Of a DNA stretch of 64,000 nucleotides, positions 22,672-31,700 are shown piece by piece. A program made the position numbers and the translations under genes. The DNA lies in the NCBI GenBank assembly GCA_025353585.1, contig JANXOM010000035.1, forward strand, positions 1 through 64,000. Reading direction: 5' to 3'. How positions within the stretch are numbered: position 1 is the first letter of the stretch; every line of letters begins with the position of its first letter. A model generated the notes under the pieces. It was not told the DNA's origin. It worked only from the letters and a program-made list of their open reading frames with translations, and did no database searches. The stretch is from Deltaproteobacteria bacterium. GTDB lineage: Bacteria; Myxococcota_A; Polyangia; Haliangiales; Haliangiaceae.

Positions 22672-23316
22672 GTGGGGGCAAGGGGATTTCTGGCGGCCGG
22701 TAGTGTCGTCCCGCTGTCCGGGCTCGACGTCCGGGACTTCGGCTCGGGCCCGCCGGTGCTGTGCCTGCACGATGCGGGGAGCTCGGCCGCCGCGTTGACG
22801 CCGCTGGTCCAGCGCCTCGGCGAGCGCTATCGCGTGCTCGTGCCGGTGCTGCCGCCGATCGCCGGTGTCGACGCGGTGGCGTCGATGATCGAGAGTGGCC
22901 TCGCGGATCGGCAGCTCTCGCACCTGCACGCGATCGTCGGCATCGGCGCGGGCGCATACCGAGCGCTGCACCTCGCGCTGTGGCGCGAGCTCCGCCTCGA
23001 CATGCTGGTGCTCCTCGGTGGCGCGCTGACCTCGCCGGTGCTCGCCGCGTTCGGGCCCGCGCCGAGCTTGCGCCCGCTCGCGTCGCGGCTCTGCGCCGAT
23101 GTCTATCTCCGCGTCGGCGAGCACGGCGATGTCGCCGGGAGCGAGGAGATCGCCGCCTGCACGGGCGCGCGGCTCGACGTCGTGCGCGGCGCGGGCGCGG
23201 ATCTCTTCGCCGACGACGGGCCGGCCACGCTCGCGACGATCGCGTCCGCGCTCGCCGCCTTCGCCGAGGAAGCGCCGATCCCGCCGCGGTTCACGACGCG
23301 CCAGCCGACCGCGTAG
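22672..23316 (+). CDS. Alpha/beta-hydrolase-fold protein lacking the nucleophile Ser
   Basis: 214 aa from GTG 22672. GSGPPVLCLHDAGSSAAALTPLVQRL is the HG-oxyanion segment of alpha/beta hydrolases, and HLHAIVGIGAGAYRALHLAL is where the nucleophile elbow GxSxG should be. Here it reads G90-I-G92-A-G94, so the serine is a glycine. A shortened C-terminal half retains VVRGAGADLFADDGP near where the His loop would be. It is probably a non-catalytic binding protein. It is convergent with the first of two LuxR genes (15 bp). Confidence 0.7.
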   Translation: MGARGFLAAGSVVPLSGLDVRDFGSGPPVLCLHDAGSSAAALTPLVQRLGERYRVLVPVLPPIAGVDAVASMIESGLADRQLSHLHAIVGIGAGAYRALHLALWRELRLDMLVLLGGALTSPVLAAFGPAPSLRPLASRLCADVYLRVGEHGDVAGSEEIAACTGARLDVVRGAGADLFADDGPATLATIASALAAFAEEAPIPPRFTTRQPTA

Positions 23317-23331
23317 GCAGCGGACGTCGAG

Positions 23332-24384
23332 TTAGCCGGCGAGCACGCGGGCGAGCAGCGCGGATCGGCTCTCGACGCCGCCGCGGGCGAGGAGCGCGGA
23401 CACGTGGAGCTCGATGGTGCGTGAGCTGACGGCGAGCAGCGCCGCGATCGTGGCGTTCGGCTGCCCACGCGCGAGGAGCTCGAGCACCTGGCGCTGGCGC
23501 GGCGTCAGGTTCCACACGCTGGCCCAGCGCCCGACGGCGGCCGCGATCCGCAGCTCGCTCGGTGCGTCACGGACGATCGCGAGCCAGCGCGGGCCGACGC
23601 CCGTCTCCGCGACCGGCGTCAGCTCGATGGCGATCGCGTTCGCGGTGCCCGTGAGGGCATCGGCGAGGGCCATCGCGATGTCGCGGCGATGCGAGACGAG
23701 GAGCGCGTGGCCGTGCGCGTTGGTCTCGTGGATCACGCCGGTGGCGGAGACGACGAACGCGGCCGCGCCGAGCTGGGTCAACGCGACCTCGAGCGCGCGG
23801 GCGTGGTGCACGCCGGTCGCGAGCCGCCGCTCGATCGCGAGCCGCCGGCGCATGGCGGGGACGAGCGCGGTGAGCAGCAGCGCCTGGCGCGCGGTCGTCT
23901 CGTCGGGGTGCAGGATGCCAAACCACCCCAGCAGGACCGGGCCATCGCACACGAGCGCGCGCAGCTGCTTGTGCTCGAACATGCGGAGCGGCTCGAACAC
24001 GTGGCGATACATCCGCGACGCCTTCCACGTGCCGGGCGAGCGCTCGTCGACCCATGCGCCGGCCTCGAACACCCGGTCCCGGATCTCGGCCGCGGGGAGC
24101 AGCGGATCGTAGAACACGGCGTCGGTGGCCTCGGTGGCGAACAGCGCATCGACGTGCGGGCGAACCCGCGGATCCGCGAGCGCGCCATCGACATCCCAGC
24201 GCTCGAGCTCCCAGCCGCTCAGACAGCGGCCGACGGTGTAGACGGCCGCGCTCTCCGCCTCGCCGAGCTCGCGCAGCTCGGCGAGGGACGTCGGGATGGC
24301 CGACGGCCCGCCGATCTGCAGCGTATCGAGCGCCGACGCGATCTCCGTGATCCGGTGTGCGTCCCGGCCCGCCAACGCCCTCAT
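23332..24384 (-). CDS. LuxR-family transcriptional regulator (paralogue 1)
   Basis: 350 aa from ATG 24384. The C-terminal LuxR HTH is clear: NLTPRQRQVLELLARGQPNATIAALLAVSSRTIELHVSALLARGGVESRSALLARVL. The region before it (residues 180-285) is PAS-like (LGAAAFVVSATGVIHETNAHGHALL). The N-terminal half is unlike any sensor I recognise but matches the neighbouring paralogue, including GPVLLGWFGILHP. No receiver Asp is present, so it is probably ligand- rather than phosphorylation-controlled. Confidence 0.85.
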   Translation of the reverse strand: MRALAGRDAHRITEIASALDTLQIGGPSAIPTSLAELRELGEAESAAVYTVGRCLSGWELERWDVDGALADPRVRPHVDALFATEATDAVFYDPLLPAAEIRDRVFEAGAWVDERSPGTWKASRMYRHVFEPLRMFEHKQLRALVCDGPVLLGWFGILHPDETTARQALLLTALVPAMRRRLAIERRLATGVHHARALEVALTQLGAAAFVVSATGVIHETNAHGHALLVSHRRDIAMALADALTGTANAIAIELTPVAETGVGPRWLAIVRDAPSELRIAAAVGRWASVWNLTPRQRQVLELLARGQPNATIAALLAVSSRTIELHVSALLARGGVESRSALLARVLAG

Positions 24385-24437
24385 ACAGCCCGCGCACCAT
24401 AACAGCCTCGCGCGTGGCAGAGGGGCGTCGCGCGACG

Positions 24438-25487
24438 CTACGCGAGCACGCGTGAGACGAGCGTCGCTCGATTGTCGGCCCCCGCGCGATCGAGGATGGC
24501 CGTGACGTGAAGCTCGACAGTGCGCTCTGTGATCCCGAGGCTTTCTGCGGTGGCGCCGTTCGAGAAGCCGCGCACCACGAGCTCCAGGACCGTGTGTTGC
24601 CGGGGCGTTAGGTGCCAACGCGCCGACGCGGCAGCCACCGCTTCGGTGATCCTCGTAGCCGGCGTGGACGCGCGTAGGATCGCGAGCGCACCGCCACCGG
24701 CGACGGGATACAGTTCGAAGGGGAGGGAGGCGGTGCGCTCGGCGCGCGCCGCTGCGATCGCATCTGCGATCTCGGCGTGGTGCGTTGCGAGGAGGGCGCG
24801 GCCGGTCGGGTTGGCCTCGTGGATCGCGCCGCGGGCGCCGATGAGGAACGCGGCGCCGCCGATCTGGGCGAGGGCGGCGTCGAGCACACTCTGGGTCCAG
24901 GCCGCGGAGCGCAGGCGCTGCTCGGCCGCGAACCGCCTCTGCATCACCGGCACGAGAGCGTCGAAGATCGCGAGCGGCGTTGCAGTGGGCACGGTCGGGA
25001 AGAGCCCGCCGAACCAGCCGAGGAGAGTCGGGCCGTCGTAGACGAGCGCGCCCGCCGCGTGAAGCCGGGGATGGCCGAGCGCGCGCTGCGCGTCCGCGAA
25101 GATCGGCGAGTCGAGCCAGGCGCTCGGTGCTTCGCGCTCGAGCCACGCGCCGAGATCGAAGGCGCGATTGCGGAGGCGCGGTTCGATCGCGACCGGCGGG
25201 GCGGGCGCCGTCCCCGCGGTGAGCGCGCCCAGGAGAGCATCGACGAGCTCGCGAACCCCCGGCGGGGCGAGGGCCGCGCGCCAGTGCTCGAGGGCGAGCC
25301 CGGTGGTGCGCGTGGCGATCGCGGCCACGACGACGCAGCTCGCCCCGGTGAGGTCGGCGAGCGACAGCAACGCGTCATGGACGCCGACATCGTGCTCGAG
25401 GCGAAGCATGCCGAGCTCGGCTTCGATCTGGGCGAAGCGGGGATCAGTTCTCGTTGGCCACTCGGTCGTCACGGCCGGCCTCACCAC
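24438..25487 (-). CDS. LuxR-family transcriptional regulator (paralogue 2)
   Basis: About 349 aa from GTG 25487; GTG 25484 or 25472 are alternatives. The start was chosen because the resulting length equals that of the downstream paralogue. Shared blocks include GPTLLGWFGGLFP, the PAS-like IGGAAFLIGARGAIHEANPTGRALLATH and the HTH HLTPRQHTVLELVVRGFSNGATAESLGITERTVELHV. The two genes point the same way with 53 bp between, a tandem duplication. The upstream gap of about 350 bp is shared with the divergent sigma-54-type activator gene. Confidence 0.82.
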   Translation of the reverse strand: MVRPAVTTEWPTRTDPRFAQIEAELGMLRLEHDVGVHDALLSLADLTGASCVVVAAIATRTTGLALEHWRAALAPPGVRELVDALLGALTAGTAPAPPVAIEPRLRNRAFDLGAWLEREAPSAWLDSPIFADAQRALGHPRLHAAGALVYDGPTLLGWFGGLFPTVPTATPLAIFDALVPVMQRRFAAEQRLRSAAWTQSVLDAALAQIGGAAFLIGARGAIHEANPTGRALLATHHAEIADAIAAARAERTASLPFELYPVAGGGALAILRASTPATRITEAVAAASARWHLTPRQHTVLELVVRGFSNGATAESLGITERTVELHVTAILDRAGADNRATLVSRVLA

Positions 25488-25669
25488 GTTCCCCGCGCGC
25501 CCGGGCCAGGCCCTGCGCTCAGCTCGGATTCCGACGGTCGCGAGATCTGGACTTCGAGGCTCGGCATGCGGGAAGCCGCTAAAGCAGCGGGCGTGCCGGC
25601 TCCGACGACACGTCAGATCGCGCGGACAGGCCGGTCCGCGTCCACCGCAGTTGGATCGGCAGGCAGATG

Positions 25670-25689
25670 GTGTCCAGTGGAGTGGACAC
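25670..25689. promoter_or_regulatory. Palindrome GTGTCCA-N6-TGGACAC, probable operator
   Basis: Perfect 7-bp arms with a 6-bp spacer in the intergenic region between the LuxR gene and the AAA+ activator gene. It lies about 50 bp upstream of the sigma-54-type promoter, a normal place for an enhancer-binding or repressor site. The rest of the 25488-25836 gap shows no gene. Confidence 0.5.
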
Positions 25690-25738
25690 TGGCGCGCTCG
25701 GCGGCGGTGCGGCGCGGGCGTGGCGTGGGAGGAGGGCC

Positions 25739-25755
25739 CTGGCGTGTGACTTGCT
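25739..25755 (+). promoter_or_regulatory. Sigma-54-type -24/-12 promoter
   Basis: CTGGCGTGTGACTTGCT has the GG and GC dinucleotides at exactly the required 10-base separation and the TTGC -12 box; the -24 box is TGGCGT against consensus TGGCAC. Transcription would start near 25767, some 70 bp before the activator's ATG at 25837. Position and match are good, but no experimental signal can be read from sequence. Confidence 0.55.
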
Positions 25756-25836
25756 GTGAATGAAGCGGTGCAGCGCGGATTGAGTGGGTGGCGTGATTGC
25801 TCGGCGCGCGGCCGAGATCCTATAGTCCGGAGCTCC

Positions 25837-27339
25837 ATGGTGGAGTCCTCGGGTGTGAGGCCGGAGCTGGAGCGCGATCTGTTCGCGCAGCTCCTCGCGA
25901 TTCGGGCGGCCGGCGATCCGCGCACCGTCATCGCCACCGTCCTGCGGTTGCTCGTCGAGGCATCGCACGCGCGGCGGGCGTACCTCGAGGTCTACGGGAG
26001 CGCGGAGCGCGCGGCGCCGCAGTGGCGGACGAGCTATGCGTGCACGGCCGAGGACGAGACGGCGATCCGCGCGGTGACGTCGCGCGGGATCGTTGCGGCG
26101 GCGCTGGCATCGGCCGCGACGCTCCACGTCCCGTACGCGGCGCTCGATGATCGGTTCGCGGCGCTGCCGAGCGTGCGGGACCAGCGGCTCGAGGCTGTGA
26201 TTTGCGTGCCGCTTGGTGGAAATGGCGGCGGTATCCTGTACGTGGAGGGCGAGCGCGGCGGCGGGCCATTCGGGGAAGGCGTGATCGAGCTGGCGGAGCT
26301 CGTCGGGACGCACGTGTGGGCGAGCCTCGGGCGGGTGGTGCGATCGGACCTCGCGGCGCGCGAGCCCGATCCGACGCGCGGACACCGGGGGCGGCTGCGG
26401 CTCGACGGGATCGTGGGCCGGAGCGCGGGCCTGGCGCGCGTGTTCGAGCAAGTGGAGCCGTATGCGCCGCTGGACGTGACGCTGCTGATCACGGGCGCGT
26501 CGGGGACGGGGAAGACGCAGATCGCGCGCGCGATTCACGACAACAGCCCGCGGCGGAATGGGCCGTTCGTGGAGCTCAACTGCGCGGCGATCCCCGAAGG
26601 TCTGATCGAGAGCGAGCTGTTCGGAACGATGCCGAGCGCATTCCCGGGCGCGCGGCGGCAAGCGGGCAAGGTGGAGGCGGCGGAGGGCGGGACGTTGTTC
26701 CTCGACGAGATCGTGGAGATCCCGTTCGCGGCGCAGGGGAAGCTGCTCCAGCTGTTGCAGTCGCGCCAGTACTACGCGCTTGCGAGCACGAAGCTGGCGA
26801 CGGCGAACATCCGGCTGATCGCGGCGACGAACGCGGATCTGGTCGCAATGGTGGCGGAGAAGAAGTTCCGCGAGGATCTGATGTACCGGATCAACGTGGT
26901 GAACCTGCGGATGCCGGCGCTGGCGGAGCGGCGGGAGGACGTGGGGCTGCTGGTGGACGACTTCGTGGCGAAGATCGCGAGGGAGCACCGGCTCGCGGCG
27001 ATCCCGGCGTCCGAGCAGTTCCGTCAGGCGATGGAGGCGCGCGACTGGCCGGGGAACGTGCGCCAGCTGCGGCATCAGGTGGAAGGCGCGCTCATCCGCG
27101 CGAACGCCGAGGGGGCGCCGCAGGTGGAGGTCCGGCATCTGCCCGACGGGGCGGGCCCGGGTGCAGGGGGGGCGCCGCGGTCGCCGACGTTTCACGAGGC
27201 GACGCGGGCGTACCAGCGGGAGCTGTTGCGCCGCGAGCTGACGGCCTGTGACTGGAATGTCACGCAGGTCGCGGCCCGGCTCGATCTGACGAGATCGCAT
27301 ATCTACAATTTGATTAACCAGTTCAACCTGACCCGTTAA
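25837..27339 (+). CDS. GAF-AAA+-Fis sigma-54-activator-like regulator with altered GAFTGA loop
   Basis: 500 aa from ATG 25837. A GAF-like sensor (about residues 15-165) precedes the AAA+ domain with Walker A GASGTGKT (220-227), Walker B GTLFLDEI, sensor I LIAATNAD, arginine-finger block FREDLMYRINVVNL and WPGNVRQL. A Fis-type HTH (VTQVAARLDLTRSHIYNLI) ends the protein. The sigma-54 contact loop, normally GAFTGA, is SAFPGA at residues 267-272. The ATPase should work but contact with sigma-54 is doubtful. The stop is 17 bp before the low-GC gene pair, so it heads that operon. Confidence 0.88.
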   Translation: MVESSGVRPELERDLFAQLLAIRAAGDPRTVIATVLRLLVEASHARRAYLEVYGSAERAAPQWRTSYACTAEDETAIRAVTSRGIVAAALASAATLHVPYAALDDRFAALPSVRDQRLEAVICVPLGGNGGGILYVEGERGGGPFGEGVIELAELVGTHVWASLGRVVRSDLAAREPDPTRGHRGRLRLDGIVGRSAGLARVFEQVEPYAPLDVTLLITGASGTGKTQIARAIHDNSPRRNGPFVELNCAAIPEGLIESELFGTMPSAFPGARRQAGKVEAAEGGTLFLDEIVEIPFAAQGKLLQLLQSRQYYALASTKLATANIRLIAATNADLVAMVAEKKFREDLMYRINVVNLRMPALAERREDVGLLVDDFVAKIAREHRLAAIPASEQFRQAMEARDWPGNVRQLRHQVEGALIRANAEGAPQVEVRHLPDGAGPGAGGAPRSPTFHEATRAYQRELLRRELTACDWNVTQVAARLDLTRSHIYNLINQFNLTR

Positions 27340-27356
27340 ATAGAAAACGAGGACGT

Positions 27357-27959
27357 ATGGCAAACTTTTTCAGAGCGTATATTGACGATCCAGGTGATGG
27401 AGGACTGTCCCCGCCGGACGCGAAGGCATCTATCGGACCTGTTCGTAATCCTGCTGACGATCAGGAAATCATTTACTGGTGCTACGGCGCGAAGCCCCGA
27501 AGCTACAAGCCGTATTTTGTCAGGGTGCGCGAAATTGCGGACGGCGAAATAACGTTCTGGCTCTGCTCGCCCGATCTCCTTCCCGGGCAAACCGCACCAA
27601 CTGAACTGCATAAGAATCCGATTACCGAGCGCCTGAGTCGTGGAGACCGGGTTTGGAACGAGTTGCCGTCCACGGCCCACCTCGTGCAGCCGGGCGAAAA
27701 GATCCTCATTTACGGATTTCTTTTCCTTACCGATTCTTACATCGGCCTGCTCATCGACCAAGGATTTATTTCCTCAGCAACTCTTGCGGCATTCGGACCA
27801 TCGGACGGGCCTGGAAAGTGGCCTCGCGGGACCGGTGGCGCTGCGAGAGCTGGGGTCGCTGGTGCTATTGATAAACTTCACGATCTCAAAAAGTCGAACA
27901 CGCAACTTAATGAAGCCCAACAACTGCAACTGCAAAAGTTTCTAGACGTGCTGAAGTGA
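27357..27959 (+). CDS. Unrecognised 200-aa protein, first gene of low-GC pair
   Basis: 200 aa. A good ribosome binding site (GAGGA, five bases before ATG) follows the regulator gene directly. GC content is about 50% against about 70% around it, and AT-ending codons are frequent, so the gene was probably acquired. Residues 1-135 look like a compact mixed alpha/beta domain (IIYWCYGAKPRSYKPYFVRV, GEKILIYGFLFLTDSYIGLL). A Gly/Ala linker then leads to a C-terminal helix rich in Lys and Gln (DKLHDLKKSNTQLNEAQQLQ). No family is recognised. Its stop shares one base with the next start (TGATG). Confidence 0.75.
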   Translation: MANFFRAYIDDPGDGGLSPPDAKASIGPVRNPADDQEIIYWCYGAKPRSYKPYFVRVREIADGEITFWLCSPDLLPGQTAPTELHKNPITERLSRGDRVWNELPSTAHLVQPGEKILIYGFLFLTDSYIGLLIDQGFISSATLAAFGPSDGPGKWPRGTGGAARAGVAGAIDKLHDLKKSNTQLNEAQQLQLQKFLDVLK

Positions 27960-28717
27960 TGCCCCTGCGAGTAGTCGTCGTAAGTCGGCCTCGTGGCGAT
28001 GATGGAGTTTTGAGGTCGATTTACGAGATTATTTCCGCAAGACGTGAGCCGAACGTCCATTGCTACCGTTGTGATTCGTCCGAAGACCTCGATCGAATAG
28101 TCCGTGACGCGTGCCGGTCATACGGTTATATCGAGTTTTTAGATTTGATTGGTCACGGCGCAGCGGGCGTGTTCGCTCTAGGAGATAGAAATCTTTTTGA
28201 CACGTCGTACAAGTTCGATGAGCCATTGAAAAATGCACCAATAGCCCGCGGGCTCTGCCGATATCTTCGCGAAACGGCGCAAGTGCGAATCCTCGGTTGC
28301 AATACCGGTGGTGCGGCGTTCATGTTAGACCCTCGGCCGCGTCCGGCGACACCATTCCAACCCGAGTTGAATGACAACGACGAAATGCATGGCCGGGCCT
28401 TGCTGACAAAACTCGGGATTGAGTTCGGCCCCCATCGAGTGGTCTACGCGCCAATCGACTGGCTCGACGATTTTGATTATTCGTCGAAACGCCCGCTTGG
28501 AAGTGAAGCGATGAACATGTCAATGTTGCTTTCATCCGATCAGACGGTTGATTCCGGAACTACTAGAACCGCGCGAATTTACAGAATGCGGGATTATTTT
28601 GATCCATATTTCCGCACGAGGCCGACGCCGAAGTATCAGAGGCGTGATCGCTCGCGCGATGCCGTTTTTGATACCGTCACGACCGCTCTATTCCGGATGT
28701 TGCGGATCGGCCACTAG
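27959..28717 (+). CDS. Putative caspase-fold (CHAT/DUF4347-like) cysteine peptidase
   Basis: 252 aa from ATG 27959, translationally coupled to the 200-aa gene. The order of elements is that of clan CD peptidases: strand LRVVVVSRP, strand YIEFLDLIGHG with His66, strand VRILGCNTGG with Cys114, then a helix containing GRALLTKLG. His-Gly and Cys after two adjacent strands is the catalytic dyad layout of caspases, CHAT and DUF4347 domains. The C-terminal 100 residues are basic (RRDRSRDAV) and unassigned. GC is again near 50%. The assignment rests on motif layout only. Confidence 0.55.
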   Translation: MPLRVVVVSRPRGDDGVLRSIYEIISARREPNVHCYRCDSSEDLDRIVRDACRSYGYIEFLDLIGHGAAGVFALGDRNLFDTSYKFDEPLKNAPIARGLCRYLRETAQVRILGCNTGGAAFMLDPRPRPATPFQPELNDNDEMHGRALLTKLGIEFGPHRVVYAPIDWLDDFDYSSKRPLGSEAMNMSMLLSSDQTVDSGTTRTARIYRMRDYFDPYFRTRPTPKYQRRDRSRDAVFDTVTTALFRMLRIGH

Positions 28718-31700
28718 TACTGCGACACGCAACGAATGCCAAGCCCGTACTCGAGGTACTGGTCCGGGTGCGTATTGCGCCACTTGATGTTTTGCTGCTC
28801 GAGCTTCGGATCGACCGACCACGCGGAGCCGAGCACCAGGCGGAGCTGACCGACAGCGGGTGCCTGGTAAATTGCCTTCGACCACTCGCTGACGTTTCCC
28901 GCGAGGTCGAAGACGCCGTAGGGGCTGCGGTCTTCGCGGAACGTGCCGACCGCGGAGGGCCCGGTCTCCTCGTCGTAACCCAGGTTCGCCGGGCGTGGCG
29001 ACGTCGTCGTTGCCCACGGCGTCGATCGGGTGGGAGCGTTGTTCGGCAGCCCGGACACGAACACGCCGCCTCGAAACGACTTCTGCCACTCATCGACGAC
29101 TGGCAGGTCTGCGCCCGCGAACCGACAGTATGCGCGCGCGACCTCGAAGTTCACTCCGGCGATTGGCTGCGCATGTGTCGTTCCGTCCGCGCGCGGCAGC
29201 AGTGACTCGTCGCCGGTGAGCACCTTCATCGACGTGTACTCGTCGAACGCGCCACGCGTCACCTCGGTGCGCCCGATCGCGAAAGCACCGGTCGTCGCGA
29301 GCTCTTCGGTGCCGTACACGTTCCGATAAAACGGGCCGGCCGGGATCTCGACCATGTCGACTTTGGAGGCCGCGCATGTCGGCACGCGTAGATGCAATAC
29401 CGTGCGCGTCGCCAGCCGTTCGCGGTAGCCCGGCAGGCGCTGGAGCCGGATCGTGCTCGGACTGCACTCGGCTCCGCGCGTCACCACGATCACCGCCGCG
29501 CTCGATCGCGCCTCGACTCGTTCGACCGACACCGCGCCTCGCCACGTCGCGCCGTGCCGCACCAGCTCCCCCTCGCCGTACTCCTTGCCCGTCTCGTGCG
29601 GGTGCTGCGGGTCCTCGTAAAACAGCTTCCACGTCAGCGCCGGATGCGCCGCGGGCGCCGATGCCGTCTGCGTCGCCGGATCCCAGTCGAACGGCGCGAG
29701 CTCCAGGTCGAACTCGCCCATGTCTTCCGCCGCCAGCCGCGCCTCCGCCTCCTTCTTCGCGAAGGACACGGCCACCCCGATCGCGCCCACCGCGACCGCC
29801 GCCAGCGCACCGATCGTCAAGCCGAGCATTGCGCGCCGCCGCCGCCGCGCCCGCGCCGCCCGCCGCAAGCTCGCGTCAAGAAAGCCGCGCGTTGACGTCG
29901 GCACGCTCACGTTCCACTCGTCGATCTTGCGCACCGCCTCGCCGAGCGCCGCGCCCGACCAGGTCTCGTCGTCGCGCTGGCCACGCCGCTGCCAGAGCTG
30001 GGTCGCCTGCTCCAGCTCGATCACCAGGAGCCGCTGCTCGGACGTCTCGTCGAGCCAGCGGGCCAGCTGCGGCCACGCCGTCGCCAGCGCCTCGTGAGCC
30101 ACCTCCAGCTGCGTCTCGTCGCTCTCCACATCCCGCGTCGCCACAACGAGCCGCCGCGCCAGTAACTGGTCTACCACCGCGCTGGCATCCGCCGGCATCC
30201 CGTTCACGAGCTCACGTCGTCGCCGCGGCCGCCGGGTCCCGTCGGGGTGGAACAGGCCCAGCAGGATCGCGCGCACGCTGCGCACCTGATCCGGCGCGAG
30301 CTCCGACAATAGCGCCTGCGCGTGCGCGGCGAGCGCGCCCGTCGCTCCGCCCATCGCGTCATACTCGCTCGCGAGCACGCGCCGCGTTCCGGCGTCGCGC
30401 CGGTCCCACAGCGCGCGACACGCGAACTGCAGCAGCGGCAGGCACGCTGCTTGCCCGGACACGTCCGCCACGATGCGCGCCGGCAGCTCCGGCGCATCCA
30501 CCGTGTACCCCGCGTTCGCCAGTGGCCCGGTCACCGCCGCGAGCAGCTCCGCCGCGCCGAGCGGGGCGAGCGGCGCCACCGCGCCGAGATGAATCCGCAG
30601 CCGCGGCGACTCGGCGAGCCGCGCCAAGAAGTCGTCCCGCACCGTGAGCACCGTCCGCCAGGGCTCGCCCGGCAGCGTCGCGGCGCTCGCGACACACTCC
30701 ACGAACGCCGCGGCCTCGTCGGACGCCGCGAGCGTGAAGGTCTCCTCGAACTGATCGATGAACAGAAGTACGCGGGCGCCGTGCTGCGCCGCGAGCGTCC
30801 CGAGCTCGAGTGCGAGCGCGTCCGGGTTCGCGCGCAACGCCGCCGCCAGCCCCGGCGCCGCCGCACCTGTCAGCGCATGCGCCAGCGCCGCGAACGGCGA
30901 CGCGCCTGGTCGCAGCGCCGCGACGCGCCAGCTCCCGGCCTCGTCGAGGCGCGGCAGGAGCGCGGCGTTCACGAACGAGCTCTTCCCGATCCCGGATGGC
31001 CCGACGATCGGCACGAGCGGCCGCGTCCGCAGCGCCTCGACGAGCGCGTCGAGCTCCGCGGCGCGCCCGAAGTAATCCGCTGCATCCCCGCGCGCGAACG
31101 CCACGAGGCCGGGGAACGGGCTGCGCTCGGCCGCCTCGGCCGTGTCCGCTGCTGGTCGCGCGCGCGGGTCGAGCAGCACGCCGAGCCGCCGTACGAGCTC
31201 CTCCGCGGTCGGGCGCGCCGCCGGCTCCGCCGCCAGGCAGCCGCGCACCAGCGCGCTCCAGCCGGTCTCGGGCAGCATCGCGAGCACGAGCGGCGCCTTG
31301 CCGTACACGTGCTGTACCACCGCGCCGTCCGCGATCGGCCGCGCCCCGGTGATCATCTCGCCGAGCAGCAACCCGAGCGCCCACACGTCGAGCGCGCCCG
31401 TTGGCGCCGCGCCGCGCAACCGCTCCGGCGCCATGTACGCCGGCGTCCCCGAGGTGCCGCCCGTCGCGCCATCGCCGATCAGCTTCGCGAGCCCGAAGTC
31501 GACGACGCGGACCCGTCCGTCGCGCGGGATGAGCACGTTCTCCGGCTTCAGATCCGCGTGCACCAGACCGCGCCGGTGCGCCTCCGCGATGGCCTCCGCG
31601 ATCGCGCGCGCGTAGCGTAGCGCCTCGCGCGCCGGCAAAGGTCCGCCCCGGAGCCGCGCGCGCAGTGACTCGCCATCCACGTGCTCGAGCGCGAGGAACG

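Noticed and set aside
28677-29205. Small ORFs around the 3' end of the kinase-STAND-FGE gene
   Set aside because: All are shadows of its conserved FGE-like C terminus.
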